The notes: generated from the letters alone by a model not told the origin. Counted from the stretch's first letter, positions 52,896 through 63,906 are shown. The stretch is 64,000 bases of DNA from an uncultured Maribacter sp. (GCF_947500405.1 NZ_CANMRY010000004.1:62001-126000); one strand, 5' to 3'. Numbers and translations: made by a program.

Positions 52896-53750
52896 ATGTT
52901 ATTAAGAGAGATTAAAAATATTTATGAGATAGAGTTAAAGGAGGTATATCCTATAACCGAAATTCAAAGCTTTTTTTATTTAGCAATAGATTTTTATTTA
53001 CAATTACCACGATTTGTATTAGCTACGGAGCCTAATTTAACCCTTACAAAAGAAGAAGAGCAGCCATTGTTTAATACGCTAAGCAGGCTTAAATTACAAG
53101 AGCCAATACAATATATTTTAGGGACTACAAATTTTATGAATTTAGATTTTACAGTAGATTCTAATGTCTTAATTCCTAGGCCAGAGACAGAAGAATTGGT
53201 GTGTTGGATATTAGAGGATTTAAAATCTAAAAAAGAGCAGAAATTAAAAATTCTAGATATTGGTACAGGTACAGGTTGTATTGCAATTTCTATAGCTAAA
53301 AATTTTCCAGAAGCAGAGGTTTATGCTTTAGATGTTTCTATGGGAGCGCTACAAATTGCTAAAAAGAATGCTGCGTGTAATAATGTAGCTATTAACTTTA
53401 TAGAGGAAGATATATTACAATTACAATCTATTAATGTAGATTTTGATATAATTGTATCTAACCCGCCTTATGTTAGAGAGTTAGAAAAGGAACAGATGGC
53501 AGAAAATGTAAAGAACCATGAGCCAGATTTAGCATTATATGTTCCAGATAATAAGGCGCTTATGTTTTATGAAGCCATAAGTGTTTTTGCAAAAGAGAAT
53601 TTAAAGTTAGGCGGTTTTTTGTATTTTGAAATAAACCAATACTTAGGAAAAGAAATGAAGGTTCTTTTGGAAGACAATAATTTTTTAGAAATTGAACTTC
53701 GAAAAGATATGTTTGGTAATGACCGAATGATAAAAGGGATAAAAGAATAA
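52896..53750 (+). CDS. prmC: Peptide chain release factor N5-glutamine methyltransferase
   Basis: Methylates the Gln of the GGQ motif in release factors RF1 and RF2. The 284 residues comprise an N-terminal helical domain (about 1-75) and a Rossmann methyltransferase with PIQYILGTTNFMNLDF, LIPRPETEELVCWIL, DIGTGTGCIAISIAKNFP, and the catalytic NPPYV in IVSNPPYVRELEK. Near the C-terminus is GGFLYFEINQYLGKEM. It is placed 5 bases before ligA on the same strand. Confidence 0.95.
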   Translation: MLLREIKNIYEIELKEVYPITEIQSFFYLAIDFYLQLPRFVLATEPNLTLTKEEEQPLFNTLSRLKLQEPIQYILGTTNFMNLDFTVDSNVLIPRPETEELVCWILEDLKSKKEQKLKILDIGTGTGCIAISIAKNFPEAEVYALDVSMGALQIAKKNAACNNVAINFIEEDILQLQSINVDFDIIVSNPPYVRELEKEQMAENVKNHEPDLALYVPDNKALMFYEAISVFAKENLKLGGFLYFEINQYLGKEMKVLLEDNNFLEIELRKDMFGNDRMIKGIKE

Positions 53751-53755
53751 AGTAA

Positions 53756-55753
<1,998 letters not shown>

Positions 55754-55813
55754 TGCGTCAATAGAGTATTACAATTAGTAGTTTTCTGTGTAGTTTTAAT
55801 ATTATTTCTAGTT

Positions 55814-55821
55814 TAATTTTG
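55814..55821 (+). promoter_or_regulatory. Bacteroidota -7 box for the sugar kinase
   Basis: TAATTTTG (TAnnTTTG), 22 bases before the ATG at 55844. Confidence 0.5.
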
Positions 55822-55843
55822 TAACGAATTAAAACATATTGGT

Positions 55844-56848
55844 ATGAGTCAAATAGTAACATTTGGAGAAGTTTTAATGCGTTTGTCTCCTCCAGGAAAT
55901 AGAAAATTTATTCAATCTAACAGATTAGAATTTTATTTTGGAGGAACAGAATTAAATGTGGGGATTTCTATTGCTAATTTTGGAGGTAGAGTAAAACACA
56001 TAAGTTGTATTTCGGATGATTTTATTGGCAACACGGCTATTTCTTATTTAAATAAATTTGATGTAGATACCTCTTCTATTGTTAGGTCAAGTAGGCCTTT
56101 GGGAGTTTACTTTTTAGAGGTGGGAGCGGTAATGCGCCCAAGTGCTATTTCATACAATAGGTCACATTCTTCTTTTTCAGAAATTGAAGCTTCTATGGTG
56201 GATTGGAACTCCTCATTAAAAGATGCTACCTGGTTTCACTGGACAGGTATTACACCTGCCTTGTGTCAAGGAGCTTATGAAACACTTAAAGAAGGTTTAA
56301 TCTTAGCCCGTAAAAAAGGCATAACGGTAACTGCAGACCCCACCTATAGGAGTGGTTTATGGAAATATGGTAAAGATGCAAAATCTACCTTATCAGAATT
56401 ATTAGAATATTCAACCATTTTTATAGGAGGTGTCAATGAAATTAATGAAGTTCTTGGTACAGCGTACGGATATTCTAATGAGGATTTTATTGAGGCAAGT
56501 AAATTGTTAATAGAAAAATATCCATCTATAGAAAAAGTGTTTGATAAAATTAGAACCTCACTAAATTCTTCTTGGCATAAAATTAGGGCTAGAATGTGGA
56601 ATGGAAAAGAGTTTAGAGAATCAGAAGATTTAGATATTACCCATGTTGTGGATAGGGTAGGAACTGGTGATGCGTTTGCTGCAGGTTTAATTTTTGGGTT
56701 ACAACATTATGATGACTATAAAGCTATGGAATTTGGTAGCGCAGCTTGTGCTTTAAAACATACTTATGAAGGAGATGTAAATTTTGCTACTGTTAAAGAA
56801 GTGGAAGCAATTTTGGAAGGGAATACAACAGGTAGGTTAAAAAGGTAA
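55844..56848 (+). CDS. kdgK: PfkB-family sugar kinase, probably 2-keto-3-deoxygluconate kinase
   Basis: A ribokinase-fold kinase of 334 residues. VTFGEVLMRLSPPGNRKFIQ at the start, FYFGGTELNVGISIANFGG, the VGIYFLE-like GVYFLEVGAVMRPS, and the catalytic DRVGTGDAFAAGLIFG (Asp base, about 268-283) fit KDG kinases of Bacteroidota that feed the Entner-Doudoroff route or uronate breakdown. No aldolase or uronate gene is beside it, so the exact sugar is inferred. It is monocistronic and convergent with a GNAT gene, stops two bases apart. Confidence 0.82.
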   Translation: MSQIVTFGEVLMRLSPPGNRKFIQSNRLEFYFGGTELNVGISIANFGGRVKHISCISDDFIGNTAISYLNKFDVDTSSIVRSSRPLGVYFLEVGAVMRPSAISYNRSHSSFSEIEASMVDWNSSLKDATWFHWTGITPALCQGAYETLKEGLILARKKGITVTADPTYRSGLWKYGKDAKSTLSELLEYSTIFIGGVNEINEVLGTAYGYSNEDFIEASKLLIEKYPSIEKVFDKIRTSLNSSWHKIRARMWNGKEFRESEDLDITHVVDRVGTGDAFAAGLIFGLQHYDDYKAMEFGSAACALKHTYEGDVNFATVKEVEAILEGNTTGRLKR

Positions 56849-56849
56849 C

Positions 56850-57296
56850 CTAGACTTCTTTTTTAAAACACAAACTGTTCTTAACGCCTATATACTGTCC
56901 GTAGTTAGGAATAATGTTGTAATTACATTTTTTATATAAAGCAACCGCTTCGGTTTGTCTTATGCCAGTTTCTAAAATACAAGAAGTGTAATTTAGTTCT
57001 TTTGTCCAAGACTCTAGTTCTTTAAGAATTCTAGTAGCTATACCTTTTCCTCTTGTTTTAGGGGAAACATACATTCTTTTTATTTCCATAGAAGAGGTAT
57101 TTAATGGTTTTATAGCGCCGCACCCTACAGGAATATCATTTACATAAACAACTAGAACATATTTTAAGCTTTGTATAGAGTTAAATTGATTATAGAAAGC
57201 ATGTTCATCGCCATCTGTAATAGCTAAATAAGCGTCTAGTTCTTTTACTAAAACAGTAAAATCTTTGTTTTTGGATGTTGTTCTTACTAATTTCAT
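56850..57296 (-). CDS. GNAT-family N-acetyltransferase
   Basis: An acetyltransferase of 148 residues: VLVVYVNDIPVGCGAIKPLN, then SMEIKRMYVSPKTRGKGIAT with the acetyl-CoA loop (RGKGIA, about 87-92), and TSCILETGIRQTEAVALYKK followed by CNYNIIPNYG. This is a common small-molecule or protein-acetylating branch of unknown target. It is immediately downstream (2 bases) of the metallophosphatase gene on the same strand, so it may share its transcript. Confidence 0.87.
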   Translation of the reverse strand: MKLVRTTSKNKDFTVLVKELDAYLAITDGDEHAFYNQFNSIQSLKYVLVVYVNDIPVGCGAIKPLNTSSMEIKRMYVSPKTRGKGIATRILKELESWTKELNYTSCILETGIRQTEAVALYKKCNYNIIPNYGQYIGVKNSLCFKKEV

Positions 57297-57298
57297 GT

Positions 57299-58210
57299 CT
57301 AAACCTTTATAGAAACACCGTTATATTCTGTATTTGTAGTGCCTCTAAAGTAAAAATCTACTCGTCCTAAATTTATACCAAAACAGCCAACTTGGTTTAC
57401 TAAAATTTCTTTGTTTTCGGCGTTTTTAACTATGGTTGGTTTTTCAAGAAAAGTATGGGTGTGTCCGCCAATAATTAAATCGGTGTGTTTGGTTTTTGAA
57501 GCCAGAGTAAGGTCGTCAGGATTTTGTTCTGTAGTGTACTCGTAGCCTAAATGGGAAAGACAAATTACTAAATCACATTTCTCTTGTTCTTTTAGTTTGG
57601 TTTCTATGTCCGTAGCAACCTCAAAAGGGTTATGGTAAACCGTTTCTTTATATAAACTTTTAGATACAAGGCCTTTTAGTTTAATGCCTAGACCGTAAAC
57701 ACCAATTTTAAGATTGTTTATTACGTAGGTTTTATAGGGTTTTGTAAAACCACCCAGGACAGTATTTTTAAAGTCGTAGTTAGCTGTAATTAAATCAAAT
57801 TTTGCGTGTGGTAATTGAGAAAGTAAACCATTAATTCCATTGTCAAAATCATGATTCCCTATCGTGGCAGCATCATATTTTAGCATACTCATAAGTTTAA
57901 ACTCTAATTCTCCACCATAAAAATTAAAATAAGGGGTACCTTGAAAAATATCTCCAGCATCAAATAAAAGAGTATTTGGATTTTCTTTTCTAATAGAATG
58001 TACTAGAGTAGCTCTTCTGGCTAAGCCGCCAAGATTAGCAAACTCTGAATGGCTTTTGGGGAAAGGGTCTATGTGGCTGTGTACATCGTTTGTGTGTAAA
58101 ATAGTGATTTTAGTAACCTCTTCCTTAATGCAAGAATCTAATGTTAAGCCTCCTAAGCCAATAAAAGCAGAAGAAGCGCTAGTATTTGTAATGAATTTTC
58201 TTCTGTTCAT
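57299..58210 (-). CDS. 5'-nucleotidase-type metallophosphatase, catalytic domain alone
   Basis: A periplasmic metal-dependent phosphohydrolase of 303 residues. The twin-arginine start MNRRKFITNTSASSAFIGLG suggests Tat export, with a possible lipid anchor at LTLDSC (Cys27). Metal motifs of the UshA catalytic domain are present: LHTNDVHSHIDPF, LFDAGDIFQG, GNHDFDNG, SHLGYE and GGHTHTF. The C-terminal substrate domain of UshA-type nucleotidases is not in this protein but in the next gene upstream (58213-58977), two bases away. Confidence 0.9.
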   Translation of the reverse strand: MNRRKFITNTSASSAFIGLGGLTLDSCIKEEVTKITILHTNDVHSHIDPFPKSHSEFANLGGLARRATLVHSIRKENPNTLLFDAGDIFQGTPYFNFYGGELEFKLMSMLKYDAATIGNHDFDNGINGLLSQLPHAKFDLITANYDFKNTVLGGFTKPYKTYVINNLKIGVYGLGIKLKGLVSKSLYKETVYHNPFEVATDIETKLKEQEKCDLVICLSHLGYEYTTEQNPDDLTLASKTKHTDLIIGGHTHTFLEKPTIVKNAENKEILVNQVGCFGINLGRVDFYFRGTTNTEYNGVSIKV

Positions 58211-58212
58211 GA

Positions 58213-58977
58213 TTATGTTTTTTTATAAAATCTATTATCTACTGTAGCGTGAAGAGTATCTACTTTCTTAAAGTAATCTATGATAGCATTTCTAAATTTA
58301 TAATCTAGAGGTGTAATAGTAATAGCATCTTTAAAAAACACCATATTATCGCCTCCACTTGCTAAATAATTATGTGTCGCTACATAATACGTCTTTTTAG
58401 GGTCAAAATTTTTATTTTGAATTTTAAAAGAAGCTAAACTATTGTCTTTGTTTAGTATAATTTGCGCGCCAGAAATAGGGTGAGCGGTGTTGGAGTTTAG
58501 TATAAAATGTACTAGTTCTTGAATAGATTTTCCAGAAAGTTCTGCAACAACAATAGTATTTTCAAAAGGCATAATTTGATATGCATTTCTTGTGGTCACA
58601 TTTCCTTTAGATATTATAGAGCGTATACCGCCATGATTTATAAGAACAAAATCTATTTCTTTTTTAGTGATAGATTTAAATATGGGGTTAGCTTGGTTGT
58701 ACAAAAGGTCTGCTAATAAATTTCCTTCGGATGTGTTGTATTCCCCATCATCTGCAGTTATTTTCTTTGGGGTATAGGCAAGAGTACTATCCATTATTTG
58801 ATTAATACGCTGTCTATAAGGATTAATATAAGATTCTACAGCATCGTTTTTTTCTAGGTCATTAGAAATTGATAGCTGTTTAACCTCTATTTTTGACAAT
58901 TTTTTAGGAGGGGTAGAGCAAGCTATTACAAAACTAAATGTTGTAAATATAACAAAATGTGTTATTTTTAAATTCAT
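58213..58977 (-). CDS. 5'-nucleotidase C-terminal domain lipoprotein
   Basis: A lipoprotein of 254 residues (FSFVIAC lipobox, Cys17) holding the substrate-binding domain of UshA-type nucleotidases: EGNLLADLLYNQA, FVLINHGGIRS, MPFENTIVVAELSG and YLASGGDNMVFF. It is the missing half of the next gene, the metallophosphatase, 2 bases downstream. Together they would form a two-subunit 5'-nucleotidase hydrolysing nucleotides or UDP-sugars in the periplasm. The ATG at 58977 was chosen because the signal peptide begins there; the longer frame to 59046 lies in the divergent promoter region. Confidence 0.88.
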   Translation of the reverse strand: MNLKITHFVIFTTFSFVIACSTPPKKLSKIEVKQLSISNDLEKNDAVESYINPYRQRINQIMDSTLAYTPKKITADDGEYNTSEGNLLADLLYNQANPIFKSITKKEIDFVLINHGGIRSIISKGNVTTRNAYQIMPFENTIVVAELSGKSIQELVHFILNSNTAHPISGAQIILNKDNSLASFKIQNKNFDPKKTYYVATHNYLASGGDNMVFFKDAITITPLDYKFRNAIIDYFKKVDTLHATVDNRFYKKT

Positions 58978-59017
58978 GATTGTTTTAATTTTGACCTGTC
59001 CAAACAAATGAAGATTC

Positions 59018-59039
59018 TTTACATTTGTATAAATGTAAA
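59018..59039. promoter_or_regulatory. Inverted repeat over the DUF6913 promoter, candidate operator
   Basis: Perfect 9-base arms, TTTACATTT (59018-59026) and AAATGTAAA (59031-59039), with a four-base centre. It overlaps the -7 box and ends 5 bases before the plus-strand ATG, in the divergent region facing the nucleotidase genes. A dimeric repressor could bind it; no regulator is adjacent. Confidence 0.45.
59020..59027 (+). promoter_or_regulatory. Bacteroidota -7 box for the DUF6913-dapA unit
   Basis: TACATTTG (TAnnTTTG), 17 bases before the ATG at 59045. Confidence 0.45.
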
Positions 59040-59044
59040 AATAC

Positions 59045-59578
59045 ATGTTTAACGCAATAAAAGATAAATTAAAACGTAAATCTGGAGCTAAATTTTTAAA
59101 GACAGAATTAAGTAAGTCTAAAGTAGAAGTTAAGCGTAAAAAAGGGATTACATCTATTGGCTGTATTGTAGATTTAGATAAGTTTGAAAACTCAAATTTA
59201 TTTTATGAATTTATAGAAGAATTTTCATTACGACCAAATGCTGTTAAAATAATAGGATATAAGAGTTTTTATGATAAAAATTCGCCATATTCTATTCCTG
59301 TTTTCTCTGGAAAAGACTTAGGTTGGAATGGAAATATAGAAAATAGTTACGCTTTAGAATTTCTTAGTCGCGACTATGATATGTTAATAAACTATTATAA
59401 TGAGGAAAACTTATTATTAGAGTTAATGACAGTAAAAACAAGAGCAAGAGTAAATGTTGGGTTTGTTGAGGTAGATAAAGTTTATAATGATTTAATATTA
59501 GATACTCCAATGAATAATTTTAAAGTTTTTAAAACAGAACTTAAAAAATATTTAAGAGTATTAAACGAAATAGAATAA
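59045..59578 (+). CDS. DUF6913-family protein
   Basis: A soluble basic protein of 177 residues from the Bacteroidota family DUF6913 (recognised by [20 protein letters not shown] and the [18 protein letters not shown] segment). It has no signal peptide, membrane segment or known catalytic motif. The stop overlaps the dapA start (TAATG), so it is translationally coupled to dapA. That constant neighbour suggests a role near lysine or cell-wall precursor synthesis, but nothing in the protein shows it. Confidence 0.82.
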   Translation: MFNAIKDKLKRKSGAKFLKTELSKSKVEVKRKKGITSIGCIVDLDKFENSNLFYEFIEEFSLRPNAVKIIGYKSFYDKNSPYSIPVFSGKDLGWNGNIENSYALEFLSRDYDMLINYYNEENLLLELMTVKTRARVNVGFVEVDKVYNDLILDTPMNNFKVFKTELKKYLRVLNEIE

Positions 59579-60468
59579 TGAAAGAATTGTTGGGTACAGG
59601 CGTTGCTTTGGTAACTCCTTTTAATGAAGATGGGAATGTTGATGTTGCTGCTCTAACTGCAATAGTAGAGTATAATATTAATAATGGGGTAGATTATTTG
59701 GTAGTATTAGGTACTACAGGGGAATCTGTAACATTGTCTAAAGCAGAAAAGCAGTTAGTTATAGACACAATTACTAATGCAAATGCAGGGCGTTTACCAA
59801 TGGTTTTAGGGGTAGGAGGTAACAATACAGCTTTAATAGTAGAAGAGTTATCTATAGCAAACTTAAAAGGTTTTGTTGCTATTCTTTCTGTTTCTCCTTA
59901 CTACAATAAACCTACACAGGAAGGAATATATCAGCATTTTAAAGCTATTTCTTTAGCGTCTCCAATTCCGGTAATCTTATATAATGTACCAGGTAGAACA
60001 GGAAGTAATGTTTTGCCAGAAACCGTAGTTCGTTTAGCGCAAGATTTTGATAATATTGTGGCGGTTAAAGAAGCTTGCGGAGATATAGTACAAGTAATGG
60101 AATTAATTAAAAATACCCCAGATGATTTTCATGTAATTTCTGGAGATGACATTACGGCATTGCCTAGTGTTTTGGCTGGCGGTTCAGGTGTAATTTCTGT
60201 AATAGGTCAAGGTTTACCTAATGAGTTTTCTTCAATGATACGGTTAGGATTAGAAAAGAAAGTAGAAGAAGCTTATGCATTGCATTATAATATGCAAGAA
60301 GGAATGCAATTAATTTTTGAAGAAGGAAACCCTGCTGGAATTAAAACAATTTTAGAATTGGCAGGCTTGTGTAAAGTTACTGTACGCTTGCCTTTAGTTC
60401 AGGCAACATCAGAGTTAAAACAAAAAATTGAAGCATTTGTAAAGCCGTTTATTAAGGTTACAGCATAA
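59578..60468 (+). CDS. dapA: 4-hydroxy-tetrahydrodipicolinate synthase
   Basis: First committed enzyme of the lysine/diaminopimelate pathway; condenses pyruvate with aspartate semialdehyde. The 296 residues form a TIM barrel with [32 protein letters not shown] (pyruvate site), [31 protein letters not shown] (catalytic Tyr), and VAVKEACGD (Schiff-base Lys, near 163). It is coupled to the DUF6913 gene by one base and followed by a terminator. dapF of the same pathway is at 42.8 kb. Confidence 0.97.
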   Translation: MKELLGTGVALVTPFNEDGNVDVAALTAIVEYNINNGVDYLVVLGTTGESVTLSKAEKQLVIDTITNANAGRLPMVLGVGGNNTALIVEELSIANLKGFVAILSVSPYYNKPTQEGIYQHFKAISLASPIPVILYNVPGRTGSNVLPETVVRLAQDFDNIVAVKEACGDIVQVMELIKNTPDDFHVISGDDITALPSVLAGGSGVISVIGQGLPNEFSSMIRLGLEKKVEEAYALHYNMQEGMQLIFEEGNPAGIKTILELAGLCKVTVRLPLVQATSELKQKIEAFVKPFIKVTA

Positions 60469-60496
60469 ATATTTTTACAAGAAAGTTAAAACTAGC

Positions 60497-60533
60497 ATAA
60501 AAGCATTGTGGTATCCCACGAATGCTTTTATTT
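60497..60533 (+). terminator. Rho-independent terminator of dapA
   Basis: A hairpin with outer arms AAAAGCATT / AATGCTTTT and inner GTGG / CCAC, one bulge, and a following T-rich tract, 29 bases after the dapA stop. Confidence 0.8.
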
Positions 60534-60573
60534 TAGCATTGTAAAAATGTTTTTTATATCCATTGATAATCCC

Positions 60574-60581
60574 TAATTTTG
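60574..60581 (+). promoter_or_regulatory. Bacteroidota -7 box for the bamD operon
   Basis: TAATTTTG (TAnnTTTG) ending four bases before the bamD ATG. This points to a leaderless or nearly leaderless mRNA. Confidence 0.5.
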
Positions 60582-60585
60582 CAGA

Positions 60586-61416
60586 ATGTTTTTAAAGAAG
60601 AGTAACTTTTTTTCAATTGTTATTGTCGCATTAGTATTACAATCATGTAGTGAGTACCAAAAAGTACTTAAGAATGATGATGTAAAGGCTAAGTACGACA
60701 TGGCTGAAAAGTTTTATAAAGAAGAAGATTATAAACGTTCTAATCGTTTATTTGAGCAAATAGCTCCAAAATATATTGGTAAGCCGCAAGGGGAGAGAGT
60801 AATGTTTTTCTTTGCAAATACTTATTTTCAAAGAAAAGATTTTAATATGGCAGGCTATCAATTTGAACGCTTTATTAAATCTTACCCCAAAAGTGATAAG
60901 TTACAAGAGGCTGCATTTTTAGGGGCAAAAAGTTATTATATGCTTTCTCCTAATTATTCATTAGATCAAACGGATACGGATAAAGCACTATTGAAATTAC
61001 AGAATTTTATTAATACATATCCAGATTCTGAGTATTTTAAAGAAGCAAATAAAATAGCAAAAGAACTTACGACTAAAAAAGAAAAAAAGTCTTTTGAAAT
61101 AGCAAAGCAGTATAATAAACTTGGAGAGTTTAATTATGAGCTTTTAAAATCTTCAGTAGCAGCTTGTGATAATTTTGTTTCAGATTATCCTGGGTCTATT
61201 TTTAAAGAAGATATTTTATATATAAAGTTGCAAGCTACAACACGCATAGCAATGAATAGTTATGAAGTGTTAAAAAAGGATCGTTTAAGCAATGCAAAAG
61301 ATGCTTATAACGTTTTAAAGAAAAAATATCCTGAAACTAAATTTGGAAAAGAGGCGGATGACCTTCTTAAAAAAATTGAAAAAGAATTAAAAAGTTTTCC
61401 TACGGAAGCAAAATAA
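60586..61416 (+). CDS. bamD: Outer-membrane protein assembly factor BamD
   Basis: A lipoprotein of 276 residues of the BAM complex, which inserts beta-barrels into the outer membrane. Signal with lipobox VLQSCS (Cys21), then TPR-type helical repeats: AEKFYKEEDYKRSNRLFEQI, YQFERFIKSYPKSDKLQEAA, LQNFINTYPDSEYFKEANKI and SVAACDNFVSDYPGSIFKED. It heads bamD-rpoZ-coaBC-DUF4835, a recurring Bacteroidota gene order that couples outer-membrane assembly with RNA polymerase omega and CoA synthesis. Confidence 0.93.
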   Translation: MFLKKSNFFSIVIVALVLQSCSEYQKVLKNDDVKAKYDMAEKFYKEEDYKRSNRLFEQIAPKYIGKPQGERVMFFFANTYFQRKDFNMAGYQFERFIKSYPKSDKLQEAAFLGAKSYYMLSPNYSLDQTDTDKALLKLQNFINTYPDSEYFKEANKIAKELTTKKEKKSFEIAKQYNKLGEFNYELLKSSVAACDNFVSDYPGSIFKEDILYIKLQATTRIAMNSYEVLKKDRLSNAKDAYNVLKKKYPETKFGKEADDLLKKIEKELKSFPTEAK

Positions 61417-61428
61417 ATACCTAGTATT

Positions 61429-61761
61429 ATGAACATGAACGATTTAAAAAATTCAAAAGCTTCTGTTTCTACAAAAACCATTAATAAAAATGAGTTTGAT
61501 AAAGAAACAGAAAATATTTACGAGGCTATTTCTATAGCATCTAAAAGAGCTATTCAAATAAATTCTGATATTAAAAAAGAACTTTTAGAAAAATTAGAGG
61601 AGTTTGCTACGTATAGCGATAGTTTAGAAGAAGTTTTTGAAAATAAAGAACAAATAGAAGTTTCTAAATTTTACGAAAAACTACCAAAGCCACATGCATT
61701 AGCAGTAGAAGAGTGGTTAAATGATAAAATATACTACAGAAATACAGAGAAAGACGCATAA
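61429..61761 (+). CDS. rpoZ: RNA polymerase omega subunit, Bacteroidota type
   Basis: A protein of 110 residues. Recognition rests on the place between bamD and coaBC and on the segment NIYEAISIASKRAIQINSDI (about 28-47), which corresponds to the VxxAxxRARQL-type omega helix; KKELLEKLEEFATYSDS follows. The remainder is diverged from the E. coli subunit. It helps assemble the polymerase around beta-prime. It starts 12 bases after bamD and ends 3 bases before coaBC. Confidence 0.78.
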   Translation: MNMNDLKNSKASVSTKTINKNEFDKETENIYEAISIASKRAIQINSDIKKELLEKLEEFATYSDSLEEVFENKEQIEVSKFYEKLPKPHALAVEEWLNDKIYYRNTEKDA

Positions 61762-61764
61762 TAT

Positions 61765-62970
61765 ATGTTAGCTAATAAGAACATCCTTTTAGGAATTACT
61801 GGAGGGATTGCAGCTTATAAGACTACATTTCTTGTTCGTAAACTTATTAAAACTGGCGCCAATGTTAAAGTTGTTTTAACAGAGAGCGCCAGCTCTTTTG
61901 TCTCTCCACTTACCTTAGCCACGTTATCTAAAAACCCTGTTGTAACCTCTTTTGTTTCTAAAGAGGAAAACCAAGTAGATTGGAATAATCATGTGGAATT
62001 AGGTCTTTGGGCAGATTATATGATTATTGCTCCTGCAACTGCAAATACTATGTCTAAAATGGCTAATGGTACTTGCGATAATTTATTGCTAGCAGTATAT
62101 TTATCTGCTAAATGCCCTGTTTTTATTGCTCCAGCAATGGATTTGGATATGTATAAACACGGTTCTACAAAAGCATCTTTAACTACTTTGGAGTCTTACG
62201 GTAATATAATTATACCTGCTGCTTCTGGTGAATTAGCAAGTGGTTTAGTTGGTGAAGGCAGAATGGCAGAACCAGAAGATATTGTTTCGTTTGTAGAAAA
62301 TGAAATAGCCAAGAACCTTTCTTTGCAAGGAAAAAAGGTTTTAATTACGGCTGGACCAACGTATGAGGCTATAGACCCTGTTCGTTTTATAGGGAATCAT
62401 TCCTCTGGTTTAATGGGGTATGAACTTGCAAAAAGTGCTGCGAATTTAGGGGCAGAAGTAATATTAGTTTCAGGGCCATCTAAATACACTGTGGATCACA
62501 ATTTTATTCATTTGGTAAAAGTAGTTTCTGCAGATGAAATGTATGACGAAGTACATAAATATTATAAAGAAATAGATATTGCAATTTGTGCGGCAGCAGT
62601 AGCAGATTATAAACCTAAAATAAAAGCAACTCAAAAAATAAAAAAGAAACAAGAGGAGTTTTCTATTGAGCTTGTTAAAAATAAAGACATTTTATTTTCT
62701 TTAGGTGAACAAAAAACGAATCAATTTTTAGTTGGTTTTGCTTTAGAAACAGAAAATGAAGTAGAAAATGCAACTGGAAAGTTAAAAAGAAAAAATTTAG
62801 ATGCTATTGTTCTTAATTCTTTAAACGATAGTGGTGCTGGTTTTGGAAAAGCAACTAATAAAATCACCTTCATAGATACCAATTTACAGATAAAAACGTT
62901 TGAATTAAAAACTAAGGCAGCTGTTGCTCTAGATATATTAAACGAAATAATTCAAAGACTAGATGCGTAA
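61765..62970 (+). CDS. coaBC: Bifunctional phosphopantothenoylcysteine decarboxylase / phosphopantothenate-cysteine ligase
   Basis: Two consecutive steps of CoA synthesis in one protein of 401 residues. The CoaC flavoprotein part (about 1-185) has NILLGITGGIAAYKT, NHVELGLWADYMIIAPATAN (catalytic His) and FIAPAMDLDMY. The CoaB ligase part (about 190-401) has GKKVLITAGPTYEAIDPVRF, IGNHSSGLMGYELA, AAAVADYKPK and LVGFALETEN. It overlaps the next gene by 8 bases, so translation is coupled. Confidence 0.96.
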   Translation: MLANKNILLGITGGIAAYKTTFLVRKLIKTGANVKVVLTESASSFVSPLTLATLSKNPVVTSFVSKEENQVDWNNHVELGLWADYMIIAPATANTMSKMANGTCDNLLLAVYLSAKCPVFIAPAMDLDMYKHGSTKASLTTLESYGNIIIPAASGELASGLVGEGRMAEPEDIVSFVENEIAKNLSLQGKKVLITAGPTYEAIDPVRFIGNHSSGLMGYELAKSAANLGAEVILVSGPSKYTVDHNFIHLVKVVSADEMYDEVHKYYKEIDIAICAAAVADYKPKIKATQKIKKKQEEFSIELVKNKDILFSLGEQKTNQFLVGFALETENEVENATGKLKRKNLDAIVLNSLNDSGAGFGKATNKITFIDTNLQIKTFELKTKAAVALDILNEIIQRLDA

Positions 62971-63850
62971 TCTAATTATCGCTATATTTTTTTTAGGTTT
63001 TTCTTTGTTTGTAAAAGCACAAGAATTAAACTGTAAAATTACTGTAAACTCTGATCAGGTTTCACAAACTAATCAGCAAATTTTTAAAACTTTAGAACGT
63101 TCTTTAAACGATTTTGTAAATAAAACAAAGTGGACAAATAAGGTGTATAAGGAGAATGAACGTATTAATTCTCAGTTGTTTATTACTATTACGGAGTATG
63201 AGTCTAACAGGTTTAAGGGTAATATACAAATACAATCTTCTAGGCCGGTTTTTAATACATCTTATGAAACTCCAGTCTTTAATTATAAAGACAATCAGTT
63301 AAACTTTGAATACATAGAATTTCAGCCATTAGTTTTTAATGAAAACGTGTATGAATCTAACTTAGTAAGTGTTGTAGCTTATTATGTGTATATAATGATA
63401 GGGTTAGATGCAGATACATTTGCATTAGAAGGCGGTAGTGAGTTTTTTAGAAAAGCGCAAAGTATAGTTACACAAGCACAAGGAGGTAATTCAGCAGGGT
63501 GGAGCCAGTCATCAGACCGAAGTCGTTTTGAACTTGTAGATAATTTACTTTCTAATACCTATAAAGAGTACAGAGTTGCAATGTATAATTATCATAGAAA
63601 GGGGTTAGATATTCTTGGAGATAACAATAGTACAGGTAAGCAAATTATTGCAGGTACCATGAACTTGTTTGATACTATGATAAAGAGAAGACCTAATGCT
63701 TTTTTAATGCAAACTTTTTTTGATGCTAAGTCTGAAGAAATTCAAAATATCTTTTCTGGAGGCCCAAAAGTGGATGTGGTGAAGTTAAAAGAAACCTTAA
63801 ATAGGGTTGCGCCATTATATTCTAGTACCTGGAATGATATTAAATATTAA
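62963..63850 (+). CDS. DUF4835-family secreted protein
   Basis: A protein of 295 residues with a signal peptide (about 1-18, ending VKAQE). The mature region has LNCKITVNSDQVSQTNQQIF, NIQIQSSRPVFNTSYETPVF, VVAYYVYIMIGLDADTFALE and YHRKGLDILGDN, the pattern of DUF4835. Members are outside the inner membrane and have no known enzyme activity. It is translated in coupling with coaBC and precedes recN, an order I recognise as frequent in Bacteroidota. Confidence 0.83.
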   Translation: MRNLIIAIFFLGFSLFVKAQELNCKITVNSDQVSQTNQQIFKTLERSLNDFVNKTKWTNKVYKENERINSQLFITITEYESNRFKGNIQIQSSRPVFNTSYETPVFNYKDNQLNFEYIEFQPLVFNENVYESNLVSVVAYYVYIMIGLDADTFALEGGSEFFRKAQSIVTQAQGGNSAGWSQSSDRSRFELVDNLLSNTYKEYRVAMYNYHRKGLDILGDNNSTGKQIIAGTMNLFDTMIKRRPNAFLMQTFFDAKSEEIQNIFSGGPKVDVVKLKETLNRVAPLYSSTWNDIKY

Positions 63851-63878
63851 CTCTATTTTTTTACGATAGAATATAGAT

Positions 63879-63886
63879 TACATTTG
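63879..63886 (+). promoter_or_regulatory. Bacteroidota -7 box for recN
   Basis: TACATTTG (TAnnTTTG), 20 bases before the TTG start at 63907, giving recN its own promoter inside the bamD cluster. Confidence 0.5.
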
Positions 63887-63906
63887 TAGCAATAAAATTA
63901 TCTACA

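Noticed and set aside
56833-56852. Terminator between kdgK and the convergent GNAT gene
   Set aside because: Only a 6-bp stem (TAGGTT/AACCTA) that includes the stop codons, with no good T-run.
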